From: Jeotgalicoccus coquinae
Lineage (GTDB): Bacteria; Bacillota; Bacilli; Staphylococcales; Salinicoccaceae
Direction: 5' to 3'
Assembly: GCF_014207425.1 (NCBI RefSeq)
Contig: NZ_JACHFF010000001.1
Coordinates: 620,001 to 684,000, forward strand
Length of the DNA stretch: 64,000 nucleotides
In this document: piece by piece, positions 10,175-18,420 of the stretch
How the letters are laid out: each line of letters begins with the position of its first letter
Numbering within the stretch: position 1 is the first letter of the stretch
Notes under the pieces: generated by a model
The model's input: only the letters and a program-made list of their open reading frames with translations
Database searches by the model: none
What the model was told of the DNA's origin: nothing
Program-made: the position numbers and the translations under genes

Positions 10175-11356
10175 CTACAGTTTTAAGAATGAACTGAAAC
10201 CATGAGAAAGTTTTTTTTGTTTATTATACAAATATTTATAACGTTCCATTATCATATTAAACTCTTTTTTTGTTAATGTATCGAAGTCGATTTTATCATT
10301 AAGTACATCTCTATCAATATTATGGAACTGGAAGATATCAGAAAGTGGATTAGTTGCTTCTCCAGTCATTGGATAATAGTGTAATTGTAATGCCGGATTC
10401 AGGTTGACTTCTATAATGGTTCCTTCAGAAGCATTTAAATTATCTACAAATATATCTACCCCTGCCGTATGAACTCCAGGTATTGCAGTAACTGCTTGAA
10501 GTACCTGATCAAATATGTTCTGATCTAAATACTTACTAACTTCAAATACTTCACGTCCAGTAGCTATACTAGACTGAGAATACAGTACACAATATTCTCC
10601 TTCCGGAAGTACCGTGTCAATTGTGAGGTTCTTAGATTCCAGGTTTCGCAATAAATTCTCATTAATCAGGAGTGGATTTCTTTTCAAGTAGTTATGCTTT
10701 TCTCTCTGAGCATTTTTAATATTAATTAGTTCTTTAATAGAATGTTTTCCATCTCCCATGACATTACCAGGGCCTCTGAACACGGCTGAACCTATTCTTC
10801 CTTCTAATACAATGATTCTCAGTTCTAGTCCCTTGATTTGCTCTTGAATAAGCACTCTGGGGTTTTTAACATCATATTTTTTCTGAACCTTGAACGATTC
10901 TGTCCAGCTGTTTACTAAATTACTTGCTCCAACATTTAAAAAAGTACCTAATGACATACTCATACTTACAGGTTTTAAGACAAATGATTTTTCGGGACTT
11001 TGATTAATAAAAGATTTTGCTTTTTCCAATTCGTCTGGGTTGAACATTTTTCCTACAGGTGTTTTTATTTGAGCATTCTCTAAAAATCTCTGTGTTAAAA
11101 ACTTATCTTTACAAATTAAATTACCCAGGCGAGAATTATTCAAATAAAATCCTTTGACATAACGAAGAGGGTTTTCATCCTTGTGAAATAGGTTTAATAT
11201 ATTAGGATTTTTCTTAGAAGGTTAATATGGAATCTTTAGGTGATTTAATTCAGCTTCTGCTACTTTAATTAAATTTGTAGCAATCTCTGATGAATATACA
11301 TTTTCTTTATCCATTTTGATATCATCAAAAAATTGAGCTAATATTTTTTCATCCAA
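10175..11356 (-). pseudogene. ATP-grasp ligase paralogue 2, interrupted by an in-frame TAA
   Basis: Read from the TTG at 11356, the frame gives 44 residues (LDEKILAQFF to LNHLKIPY). A TAA follows at 11222-11224, then the same frame continues with NPLRYVKGFYLNNSRLGNL and a complete ATP-grasp domain down to 10175. Aligned with the 8965 protein, the part before the stop corresponds to its N-terminal region, so this is one gene of about 393 codons with a nonsense mutation. The ATP-grasp part is intact in frame (FVLKPVSMSMSLG, GDGKHSIKELI, EVNLNPALQLHYYP), although its loop lacks the GGKG of paralogue 1. A TTG at 11143 with AAAGGA upstream could restart translation and give a 322-residue protein, so function may be partly kept. 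The TTG at 11356 directly follows the stop of the GNAT gene. Confidence 0.8.
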
Positions 11357-11806
11357 TTATTTCACCTCATCTGACAGTCTTGTTAAAATCATGTCTTCAT
11401 GTGGATCATTATCCATGTAATAGACTTCTGAAATAGTTTTGAATCCAAAAGATTGATAGAAATTTCTTAAGTAGCTCATTGCTACTATATGAACATCCTT
11501 TGTAGGGAATTCATCTTCTAGATAATTCAATGCATATTCTAAAAGTTTTCTGCCACTGCCATCTCCGCGTTTGTCTTTATCTACAGTGACCCTTGCAAGT
11601 ATCACGTGATTTTCATACTCAAGAATTCTTGTATAAGCCCATACTTTGCCGTTTTCTTTATTGAATATATGTATAGCTTCCTGATCGTTTCCATCAATAT
11701 CTTCAAAGAAGCTTTCCTGTTCCAAAATAAAAATCGATTGTCTTAGTTTTAAAATTTGTTCTAACTCAGTTAATTGTAACTGGTCATATTTTTTAATATG
11801 CCACAT
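11357..11806 (-). CDS. GNAT acetyltransferase, ElaA-like
   Basis: 149 residues, ATG preceded by AGGAGG. A single GNAT domain with LRQSIFILEQE at the start as in the ElaA subgroup, the acetyl-CoA loop VDKDKRGDGSGRKLLEYAL, and the C-terminal FYQSFGFKTISEVYYMDNDPH. The family moves an acetyl group to an amine. Its stop codon TAA directly abuts the TTG start of the downstream interrupted ATP-grasp gene, so the two are translationally coupled. A GNAT domain next to an ATP-grasp domain, with Asn-synthetase-like enzymes nearby, recalls the N-acetylglutaminylglutamine pathway (GNAT/ATP-grasp fusion plus amidotransferase), but this is only an analogy. Confidence 0.8.
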   Translation of the reverse strand: MWHIKKYDQLQLTELEQILKLRQSIFILEQESFFEDIDGNDQEAIHIFNKENGKVWAYTRILEYENHVILARVTVDKDKRGDGSGRKLLEYALNYLEDEFPTKDVHIVAMSYLRNFYQSFGFKTISEVYYMDNDPHEDMILTRLSDEVK

Positions 11807-11969
11807 TATTTTTCCTCCTAGGTATTTATTTAATTATCATACTATAATTATACTAAAAATAGTGTGAAATATACGGTTTTCAAAATGCAACATGAATAAT
11901 AAGGTTCTTAGTAAATGCAATAGCATACATATGATGTTACTATATATTATTGCAGAAATGAGGAGTAAC

Positions 11970-12347
11970 TTGGATAAAATTAAATTTATTATAATACTCT
12001 CTGTATTACTTATAATGGCTTCTTGTAATCCTGTTACAAATAAGAAAGATGATAGTCAGAATCTACTTAATAAAGTAAATGCAGTGGAAAATCAATGGAT
12101 AGATTACAATGGAACAATTGAGTCTGATAATAGTATGATGAAATCACAATTTATACCTTATAATTCTAATCAAGATTATATAGTGAATAATGATGCGTAT
12201 GTCTCGTATTATAAAGGGGAAGATTTTATAACAACAGAGTTACATGAAGCTGATACTAAATTAAACAGTGTAGAAGAAGCTAATGGAATAATACTCAGTT
12301 TCAATAAAGAGAACAAGAATGGAATAAAATTAATTAATAAGGACTAG
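11970..12347 (+). CDS. small lipoprotein with the surface-associated module (copy 1)
   Basis: 125 residues from the TTG at 11970, which has GAGGAG upstream; an ATG at 11892 in the same frame lacks a good ribosome site and would bury the signal. The signal peptide IIILSVLLIMASC ends in a lipobox with Cys. The mature part (about residues 40-125) is the module QWIDYNG ... YVSYYKGEDFITT ... EEANGIILSFNKE, also present in the lipoprotein at 13008 and at the C-terminus of the hydrolase at 5099. The alternation of strand-like segments and the SYY-G-FI and I-SFN motifs recall jelly-roll carbohydrate-binding modules of surface and phage-tail proteins (inference). Followed after 19 bases by a DUF218 gene. 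Confidence 0.7.
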   Translation: MDKIKFIIILSVLLIMASCNPVTNKKDDSQNLLNKVNAVENQWIDYNGTIESDNSMMKSQFIPYNSNQDYIVNNDAYVSYYKGEDFITTELHEADTKLNSVEEANGIILSFNKENKNGIKLINKD

Positions 12348-12366
12348 ATACAAAGTGGAGGCCCTA

Positions 12367-12936
12367 ATGACAAAAAAGATAATTATTCCACTAATAGCGG
12401 GATTAGTATTGATAGCAGTACTAGCTCTAATTGAGAGTTTCAATCATGATGATTTCGTCCAGCCTGAAAGGAGCGAAACTATCATTATACTCGGTGGGGG
12501 AGATCAGGGACGTGTACAACAAGCTGCTGATTTATATAAAACAGGATATGCCGACAATGTAATCATTACTCCAGTTGAAGAAAGGTATAATTCACAGGAA
12601 CTGATTACAATCCTGACACATTATGGTTTTAATGAGGAAGATATTACAGTAGAAGAAAAGTCTACAAGTACGTATTCTAATGCCGAAGAAACAATTAAAC
12701 TAATGGAGAACAAAGATTTTGATTCTGCATTAGTTGTGACTAGCGATTATCATATTAAAAGATCCAAAATTGCTTTTGACCGGCTGAATGACGGTTCTAA
12801 ACAATTTCACTATATTCCAGCTACAAACCTGGAAGGTGAAAAGTGGCATGAAAGAGAAGATGCTCATAAGTACTGGTTCAATGAATTTATAAAAGTCTGG
12901 GGATACAGACTTGGCTTATATAAATTTTTTGGTTAG
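12367..12936 (+). CDS. DUF218/YdcF-family membrane-anchored protein
   Basis: 189 residues, ATG at 12367 with GTGGAGG upstream. An N-terminal membrane anchor (IIIPLIAGLVLIAVLALIE) is followed by the DUF218 (SanA/ElyC/YdcF) domain: TIIILGGGDQGR, LYKTGYADNVIITP, STSTYSNAEETIKLM and LVVTSDYHIKRSKIAF. ElyC and SanA act in envelope integrity and peptidoglycan or polysaccharide metabolism in Gram-negatives; the biochemical activity is not settled. It forms a pair with the lipoprotein gene just upstream, and the pair arrangement is repeated at 13008-14023. Confidence 0.8.
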   Translation: MTKKIIIPLIAGLVLIAVLALIESFNHDDFVQPERSETIIILGGGDQGRVQQAADLYKTGYADNVIITPVEERYNSQELITILTHYGFNEEDITVEEKSTSTYSNAEETIKLMENKDFDSALVVTSDYHIKRSKIAFDRLNDGSKQFHYIPATNLEGEKWHEREDAHKYWFNEFIKVWGYRLGLYKFFG

Positions 12937-13007
12937 ATTGTAAATGTTCACTTGTACTATGTTATTATTTACTTGTTAACTACTCTAAACAGAAAAGGGG
13001 AACAGCA

Positions 13008-13382
13008 ATGAAGAAAACATTATCATTAATGAGTTTGTTATTGGGAGTTATGTTTTTATCAGCATGCAGCAGCAGTTCAGATGAAGGCGGACTGTTAGAT
13101 GTTGGTTCAGCAACTACCGGCAGCTGGATGGGCTACAATGGTGAACCAGTGGAGAATGAAGAAATGATGACTTCAGAGTCAATTGATTATAATCCATCTA
13201 AAACGTATGAAATCAACCGCTCAAGCTACGTGTCATACTTTAACGGGGAAGAATTCATTGAAACGATTCAGTACAGTGACGATCCTCCAATGACACTTGA
13301 TACTATCGAAGAAGCGGATAACATTGTAGTCAGCTTTAATATATATAATGAAGATACTATTAAACTTCAGGAAGCTGAATAA
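13008..13382 (+). CDS. small lipoprotein with the surface-associated module (copy 2)
   Basis: 124 residues. ATG with AAGGGG upstream. Signal peptide KKTLSLMSLLLGVMFLSAC with a canonical lipobox LSAC. The mature module (SWMGYNG ... YVSYFNGEEFIET ... EEADNIVVSFNIY ... IKL) aligns along its length with the lipoprotein at 11970 and with residues ~353-443 of the hydrolase at 5099. Predicted to sit on the outer face of the membrane. It is followed by its own terminator and then by a DUF218 gene, repeating the order of the upstream pair. Confidence 0.8.
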   Translation: MKKTLSLMSLLLGVMFLSACSSSSDEGGLLDVGSATTGSWMGYNGEPVENEEMMTSESIDYNPSKTYEINRSSYVSYFNGEEFIETIQYSDDPPMTLDTIEEADNIVVSFNIYNEDTIKLQEAE

Positions 13383-13388
13383 TATTTA

Positions 13389-13419
13389 AACCGGGTGATA
13401 TTCTTATCTCCCGGTTTTT
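13389..13419 (+). terminator. intrinsic terminator after lipoprotein gene
   Basis: Stem AACCGGG/CCCGGTT with a 13-15-base loop, followed by a T-run. Confidence 0.8.
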
Positions 13420-13501
13420 ACATTAAATTTACTGTTTAGTCATTGCTGCTAAATATTATGCTGTTACACTGCAGGTAATAATATGAATGAGGTGAGAGCT
13501 T

Positions 13502-14023
13502 ATGTGCTATGTTGGTAAGACACTCATTATTTACCTCGATGGTGATTACCGCCGTTTTAAAACAGTTGCAGAGTTATATCAGAAATTCGATTATGATCAG
13601 GCACATATACTCATTACATCATTCAATGACCGCAATAAACTCCGCGGTACTACAGATTTATTAAACTCCAAGTATGATCACATAGACGAACGTCATATCC
13701 TCACAGAATACTTCTCGACGACCACTTACAATAACGCTGTGGAAAAACAGCAGATCCTCAAAAGACTTAATTACGGTCAAGTTATCGTAGTTATGAGCCA
13801 ATACCATAAATTTCGTACAAAACTGATTTTCAACAATATATTTGATGGAGATAGAAAATTTACATTTTTTGGAGTTAATTATCACACTACATTGCTGGAA
13901 TACTCATCAGAAGCGGCGAAGCTCATACTTTATCTGATGAAGAATTATAAGTTCTATACGAAAGACAAGTTGTTATACAGCGAAAGCAGATACCGCAGAG
14001 TATCGCGCTTGAGATATCAGTAA
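13502..14023 (+). CDS. DUF218/YdcF-like protein without membrane anchor
   Basis: 173 residues, ATG with GAGGTGAG upstream. The DUF218 pattern is clear: LIIYLDGDYRRF, ELYQKFDYDQAHILIT, YFSTTTYNNAVEKQQIL and IVVMSQYHKFRTKLIF, aligning with the gene at 12367. It lacks an N-terminal transmembrane segment and the Gly-rich first loop (GGG replaced by DGD), so it may be a cytosolic or changed-activity version. It pairs with the lipoprotein at 13008. Base composition is closer to the core genes than that of 1-12 kb. Confidence 0.7.
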   Translation: MCYVGKTLIIYLDGDYRRFKTVAELYQKFDYDQAHILITSFNDRNKLRGTTDLLNSKYDHIDERHILTEYFSTTTYNNAVEKQQILKRLNYGQVIVVMSQYHKFRTKLIFNNIFDGDRKFTFFGVNYHTTLLEYSSEAAKLILYLMKNYKFYTKDKLLYSESRYRRVSRLRYQ

Positions 14024-14106
14024 CAAAATCTCTCTGAATAGGCTAAAAATATAGTCCCATATGTTAAACTATTACTAATGACATAAAGAAAAGAATAGGG
14101 GATTAC

Positions 14107-14775
14107 ATGAAGAGCTATAAAGAAACTAAAGAAGAATTATTAAAAGCAACGGACTATAAAAGTTTTACATACCGAATGACACGCATTCCAGAAATGATTG
14201 AAGGCCAGTCTAAGAAACTGGACGATATTCTTGCTCAATTTAAAGAAGAAGGATTCAACCACTTATCAGTCGTTGAACTGTGCCGTGCTTTTATCAGAAT
14301 AGATTTAATCAGGCTGTCACTGATGCAGTGTACACACGGTGTAATGACTGCAGATAAAAAAGTTCAGTATCCGACTGAGCTGGAAGTACTTGAAAGATTC
14401 ACTCTTGAAAAAATCACACAGGATTTCTATCCTTTAGATCTTCCTAAAGAGCTTGAAGAGAAGAATCAGGAAATGCGCGAACAGTTAATTAAGTTAACTA
14501 AAGAACTTGAACCGCTGTTAAGACTCGTAGAGCAGAACACAGGCGATATGAACGAGACGCTTCAAGTTGTTGCTACTCAGGTTCAAAAGAGCAACAACCA
14601 TGTCTTAAGTAAGATTTACGACGATGTTTTCTATACAACAGTGCTTGACTACAACATCGACAATGCATTTGAAAATGCATGGAAGAACAATTTAATCCAG
14701 TCACCGCTGGTATCATTCTACTCAATGTTTACATTGTCGTTCTACGACGATATGTTTAAAGATCAGCTGGTTTAA
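14107..14775 (+). CDS. hypothetical helical protein
   Basis: 222 residues, ATG with AGGGGA upstream. I do not recognise the family. It is predicted soluble and almost entirely helical, with an acidic or lysine-rich coiled-coil-like stretch (about residues 118-140, LEEKNQEMREQLIKLTKELE). It has no signal peptide or membrane segment. It stands alone between the DUF218 gene and the LPXTG gene and ends at a good terminator. Confidence 0.7.
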   Translation: MKSYKETKEELLKATDYKSFTYRMTRIPEMIEGQSKKLDDILAQFKEEGFNHLSVVELCRAFIRIDLIRLSLMQCTHGVMTADKKVQYPTELEVLERFTLEKITQDFYPLDLPKELEEKNQEMREQLIKLTKELEPLLRLVEQNTGDMNETLQVVATQVQKSNNHVLSKIYDDVFYTTVLDYNIDNAFENAWKNNLIQSPLVSFYSMFTLSFYDDMFKDQLV

Positions 14776-14792
14776 TTAATCACAATATTTTT

Positions 14793-14829
14793 ACCTGAAT
14801 TGTATTTACTATATAATTCAGGTTTTTTT
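14793..14829 (+). terminator. intrinsic terminator
   Basis: Stem ACCTGAATT/AATTCAGGT followed by seven T. Confidence 0.85.
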
Positions 14830-14973
14830 GTGAGTGAAAATATTTCGTATTCTAAATATAAGTGTAATAATAATATTAATTATTATAATATACACTATTA
14901 GTAATGTTTACCATATTGTTTAAAATTTAGAATATGTAGATAATGAAAGTATTACACTAAGGGAGATAGACAA

Positions 14974-16926
14974 TTGAAAAAAGAAAGATTTAACACTTTA
15001 AAGAAAGCTTCATTGGCAAGTACACTTGGAATATTTGTATTTACATACGCTGGAATTACTAACGCTGATGAGTCAGTTATTGAAGAGGACCAAGTGGAAT
15101 TCGAAGAAACAGGTGTTATCGAAACAGAATCGTTTGAAATCTTGAACGAGAGTGCTGAAGACATAGATACTCCTGAAACTATTAATCTTGAAGATACGGA
15201 AGAGACTGAAAAAACATTCTCGGACTCAATAGATGAAAATACTGAATATATTCCTGCTAATGATCTTACTGAGGTAGAAGAAATAAATAATTCATCAGTA
15301 AAACAAGCTGGTACAGAGGGGGCATTCATCGAAGAAATAGATCAATCAAAGTCTTCTAATGATGAAATTCTCAGCTCTGAGGATTCTGATGATAGTTCTG
15401 AAGCGTCAATAAATGATAATTCAAAGTTGCAGGAAGTATCTGTTGCTGAAGCAGATATTGTAATTAATGATGATATGACAGAGGGGTATTATAATTATCT
15501 TACAGTTATTGATTTAGAAACCAATGAAAAGATTGCTACTGTTAATTACACAGGTTTAAACTTTGATGACAGACTTCAGCAATTTATCAATGATACAAAT
15601 AATCAGTACGGGACATCTTATAATGTATCATCTGAAACATTGACAAGCAGAACTAGAAACTCGAGTTCCATAAACGGTAATACAGTAAGTTCTGTTAACT
15701 CATATTACAATATATATTTACAAAATGATTCGGCAACTAAGTATCCTTTTGAAGATAGACCATTAATTCCTTCTTATCCCTTATACGATGAAACCGCAAC
15801 ACAATATACTTTAAAAGACGTAGTTATCAGTGATACAAATGGTAATATACTATTTTCAAATACTTTAACTGGTACACAGTCTATAGACCAAATTATAAAA
15901 AACTCTTTGAGTTATATAGATGAAACACTTTATTATTACGATACAGTTGAAGTAGATAAAGGTTTCACTACACGTTTCTCTAACGGTGGATTTTATTCGG
16001 GAGAATTTTATGATATTGCCGTTATGGTGAACGAGAGAACAGTTGAAGAGATGACACCGGAACAGCCAGAAACTCCAGAGGAACCAGTGGAAGAGGTAAC
16101 GCCAGAACAGCCGGAAACTCCAGAAGAACCAGTGGAAGAGGTAACACCAGAACAGCCGGAAACTCCAGAAGAACCAGTGGAAGAGGTAACGCCGGAACAG
16201 CCAGAAACTCCAGAAGAACCAGTGGAAGAGGTAACGCCAGAACAGCCGGAAACTCCAGAAGAACCAGTTGAAGAGGTAACGCCGGAACAGCCGGAAACTC
16301 CAGAAGAACCAGTGGAAGAGGTAACGCCGGAACAGGCAGAAACTCCAGAAGAACCAGTTGAAGAGATAACACCGGAACAGCCAGAAACTCCAGAAGAACC
16401 AGTTGAAGAGATAACACCGGAAACTGAATTGTCTGAGGAAGACCAAAAGAACTTATCTGATTCAGATTTACAGAATAGCGAAATAGAGAATGTCCTGCCA
16501 ACATCTCCAGCAATTGATTCTGTAGAATCTGAAGATAATATCATTTCAGGTTCTGGGGAGCCAAATAGTGAAGTAGTCATTAGTTTACCCAATAGACAGG
16601 AAATCATTGCACAAACAGATTCAGATGGTAAGTGGCAAATTAAATTGTCAGATGACATAAATATTGAAGAACAGGATACAATTTTAGTTACGAATAAAGT
16701 TGATTCGGCCACAAAAACAGCTGAAACAACCGTTCAGAGTTCTGAAGAAAAAGCAGAGAAAGATGAATCGAAGTCGGAAGTCAGTGAAGCTGCAACACCA
16801 GAAAAAGAAGAACTACCTGATACAGGGATTGCTAGTTCAAGTGCCGGACTTATCGGTGCGGTAATTGCATTTATAGGTGGATCGTTCTTATTATTTACAG
16901 GCAGAAGAAAAATTGCTAAAAAATAA
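14974..16926 (+). CDS. LPXTG cell-wall-anchored surface protein with proline/glutamate repeats
   Basis: 650 residues from the TTG at 14974 (GGGAGA upstream). In order: a signal peptide ending near ITNADE (residue ~33); a very acidic stretch rich in E/S/T/D to about residue 150; a folded domain of about 200 residues with no match I can name; eight perfect-length 15-residue repeats of the type EEVTPEQPETPEEPV (residues ~358-477), probably a wall-spanning stalk; a bacterial Ig-like domain (SGSGEPNSEVVISLPN ... DSDGKWQIKL); and a sorting signal LPDTG at residues 614-618 with a hydrophobic segment and RRKIAKK tail. Sortase A should attach it to peptidoglycan. The folded domain is the likely ligand-binding part. 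Confidence 0.9.
   Translation: MKKERFNTLKKASLASTLGIFVFTYAGITNADESVIEEDQVEFEETGVIETESFEILNESAEDIDTPETINLEDTEETEKTFSDSIDENTEYIPANDLTEVEEINNSSVKQAGTEGAFIEEIDQSKSSNDEILSSEDSDDSSEASINDNSKLQEVSVAEADIVINDDMTEGYYNYLTVIDLETNEKIATVNYTGLNFDDRLQQFINDTNNQYGTSYNVSSETLTSRTRNSSSINGNTVSSVNSYYNIYLQNDSATKYPFEDRPLIPSYPLYDETATQYTLKDVVISDTNGNILFSNTLTGTQSIDQIIKNSLSYIDETLYYYDTVEVDKGFTTRFSNGGFYSGEFYDIAVMVNERTVEEMTPEQPETPEEPVEEVTPEQPETPEEPVEEVTPEQPETPEEPVEEVTPEQPETPEEPVEEVTPEQPETPEEPVEEVTPEQPETPEEPVEEVTPEQAETPEEPVEEITPEQPETPEEPVEEITPETELSEEDQKNLSDSDLQNSEIENVLPTSPAIDSVESEDNIISGSGEPNSEVVISLPNRQEIIAQTDSDGKWQIKLSDDINIEEQDTILVTNKVDSATKTAETTVQSSEEKAEKDESKSEVSEAATPEKEELPDTGIASSSAGLIGAVIAFIGGSFLLFTGRRKIAKK
16045..16404 (+). 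repeat. 45-bp in-frame tandem repeat, eight units
   Basis: Eight consecutive 45-base units (16045, 16090 and so on) encoding EE(V/I/M)TPEQ(P/A)ETPEEPV, with a ninth partial unit. Units differ by few bases, so the number is expected to vary between strains. Confidence 0.95.
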
Positions 16927-16933
16927 TTTAAAC

Positions 16934-16968
16934 AAAGATATCATATCTGAGGATATGATATCTTTTTT
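16934..16968 (+). terminator. intrinsic terminator of the LPXTG gene
   Basis: Stem AAGATATCATATC/GATATGATATCTT with a four-base loop and a T-run. Confidence 0.9.
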
Positions 16969-17168
16969 AATCATGACATTTTTATTTTATACAATTATTT
17001 AAAACGCATAATATTTACTAAACACATTTTTTACGGCTATAGTTTACATATTGAAATTATTTCGAATTCTAATTTTTAATTCGATTCCTTGTTAATATGA
17101 ACACTGTAACCGCTGCTTACTATGATTTAAAAATGTCTAACGTTTATTAAATCAACGGAGGTAATATT

Positions 17169-18359
17169 ATGACAAATAATTCACCAGAGTTAGTAATTGA
17201 TACAGCATTGGAGACAAATAATCTATTTTTAAAAAATGCTGAACGTTTAAAAGGAATATTCAGTGTAAATGGCCATATGAGTGAAGATGGGTATGTTGAT
17301 ACATTTAAAGATGAATCGAAATATATAGAAACAGATTTGAATAATTTAATTGACAGTATAGGCACTATTGATTTGGACTATATGCTTACTTTTTCTTTAA
17401 GTGTTATTGAAAGAGATGATATAACAATCTATTCGTACGAAAGTAATAAGATGAGTAATATTGAAAAATTAGATGATTATCATTATAAAATTCCTTTGAG
17501 TAGTAAAAGTATCATCAGTAAAGCTATAGTAGGGGCTATTATAATGGAACATACATACAAAGAGAGTTTTCATTACGAATTATATAAAAGCTCAAACGAT
17601 GCAGATAATCTGGTAAACTATCTTTTAAAAGAGAAAATAATGATATATAACGAGGGTATATTATCAGATGAGAAATATAATGATTTTATCGATGAACTAA
17701 ACAATTTTTCGGAACTATTTAATATTATATTCGAGCAGTCAGAAGGATCCGAGATGATTGTATCAACGATATATGTACTTAGAAAATATTTAAAATTGGA
17801 ATGGGACACAATATTCAAATTGATGAAGGACGAGATTTTAATTATTGATAACATTATTAATGAATTGAATGAGATTGTATGGAAACTAAACCATAATGAA
17901 CTTAATGAGTACTGGAAAAATAAAATTGATATTAAAATAATAAATATTAATTATTTAAAAGACAAAAGCCGGAATTATAAGCTGGATTCGAAAAATATTA
18001 GACAACAATTTAATGAGAAAACTACAGATGATCTAAAGCAGGTATCTGGAATTTACCTCATCTATAGAAATGGAAGACTGTTCTATATCGGTGAGGGTAA
18101 GGTTTACACCAGAATTTTACGACATATTAATAAGCCGTACAGACCGGTTGTTGGAGAAATAGAAGACCGCATTAAAGAGTTCGTTGATATTTATTATGAT
18201 GAAGTATCAGTCGTAGTGTTGAAAATGAGTAACCCCTCAGATCGTAAAATAAGAATTTTATTGGAAAATCTATTTACTTACAATATGTTACCAAGTTTTA
18301 CTAAAGTCGAGATAAATAGAGCACTCAATGAAAATAAGACTAATTTAATAAATGACTAA
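17169..18359 (+). CDS. protein with C-terminal GIY-YIG nuclease domain
   Basis: 396 residues, ATG with GGAGG upstream. The last ~110 residues are a GIY-YIG fold: SGIYLIYRNG with GIY at 294-296, FYIGEG with YIG at 306-308, Arg315 in YTRI, and Glu366 in RILLENLF as the metal ligand. The first ~285 residues are helical and acidic and match nothing I recognise. GIY-YIG enzymes cut DNA in repair, homing and restriction. The low GC and lone position between an LPXTG gene and zinc-ribbon genes suggest acquisition by transfer. A role in defence or DNA processing is possible but unsupported by neighbours. Confidence 0.75.
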   Translation: MTNNSPELVIDTALETNNLFLKNAERLKGIFSVNGHMSEDGYVDTFKDESKYIETDLNNLIDSIGTIDLDYMLTFSLSVIERDDITIYSYESNKMSNIEKLDDYHYKIPLSSKSIISKAIVGAIIMEHTYKESFHYELYKSSNDADNLVNYLLKEKIMIYNEGILSDEKYNDFIDELNNFSELFNIIFEQSEGSEMIVSTIYVLRKYLKLEWDTIFKLMKDEILIIDNIINELNEIVWKLNHNELNEYWKNKIDIKIININYLKDKSRNYKLDSKNIRQQFNEKTTDDLKQVSGIYLIYRNGRLFYIGEGKVYTRILRHINKPYRPVVGEIEDRIKEFVDIYYDEVSVVVLKMSNPSDRKIRILLENLFTYNMLPSFTKVEINRALNENKTNLIND

Positions 18360-18420
18360 CTACCATTCAACATGGGTATTTACCTATTAGTAAATACTTT
18401 ACTGAAAGTGAGTGATAGTA

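Noticed and set aside
1179..11806. Lasso-peptide or other RiPP cluster
   Set aside because: No precursor peptide, leader peptidase or RRE-like gene was found, though the synthetases are distant relatives of lasso cyclases.
15865..16712. Three long minus-strand ORFs across the LPXTG repeat region
   Set aside because: They are antisense shadows of the 45-bp in-frame repeats, with low-complexity translations and no ribosome sites.
17169..18359. Defence island around the GIY-YIG gene
   Set aside because: The neighbours are an LPXTG gene and zinc-ribbon genes; no restriction, toxin or other defence gene is nearby.
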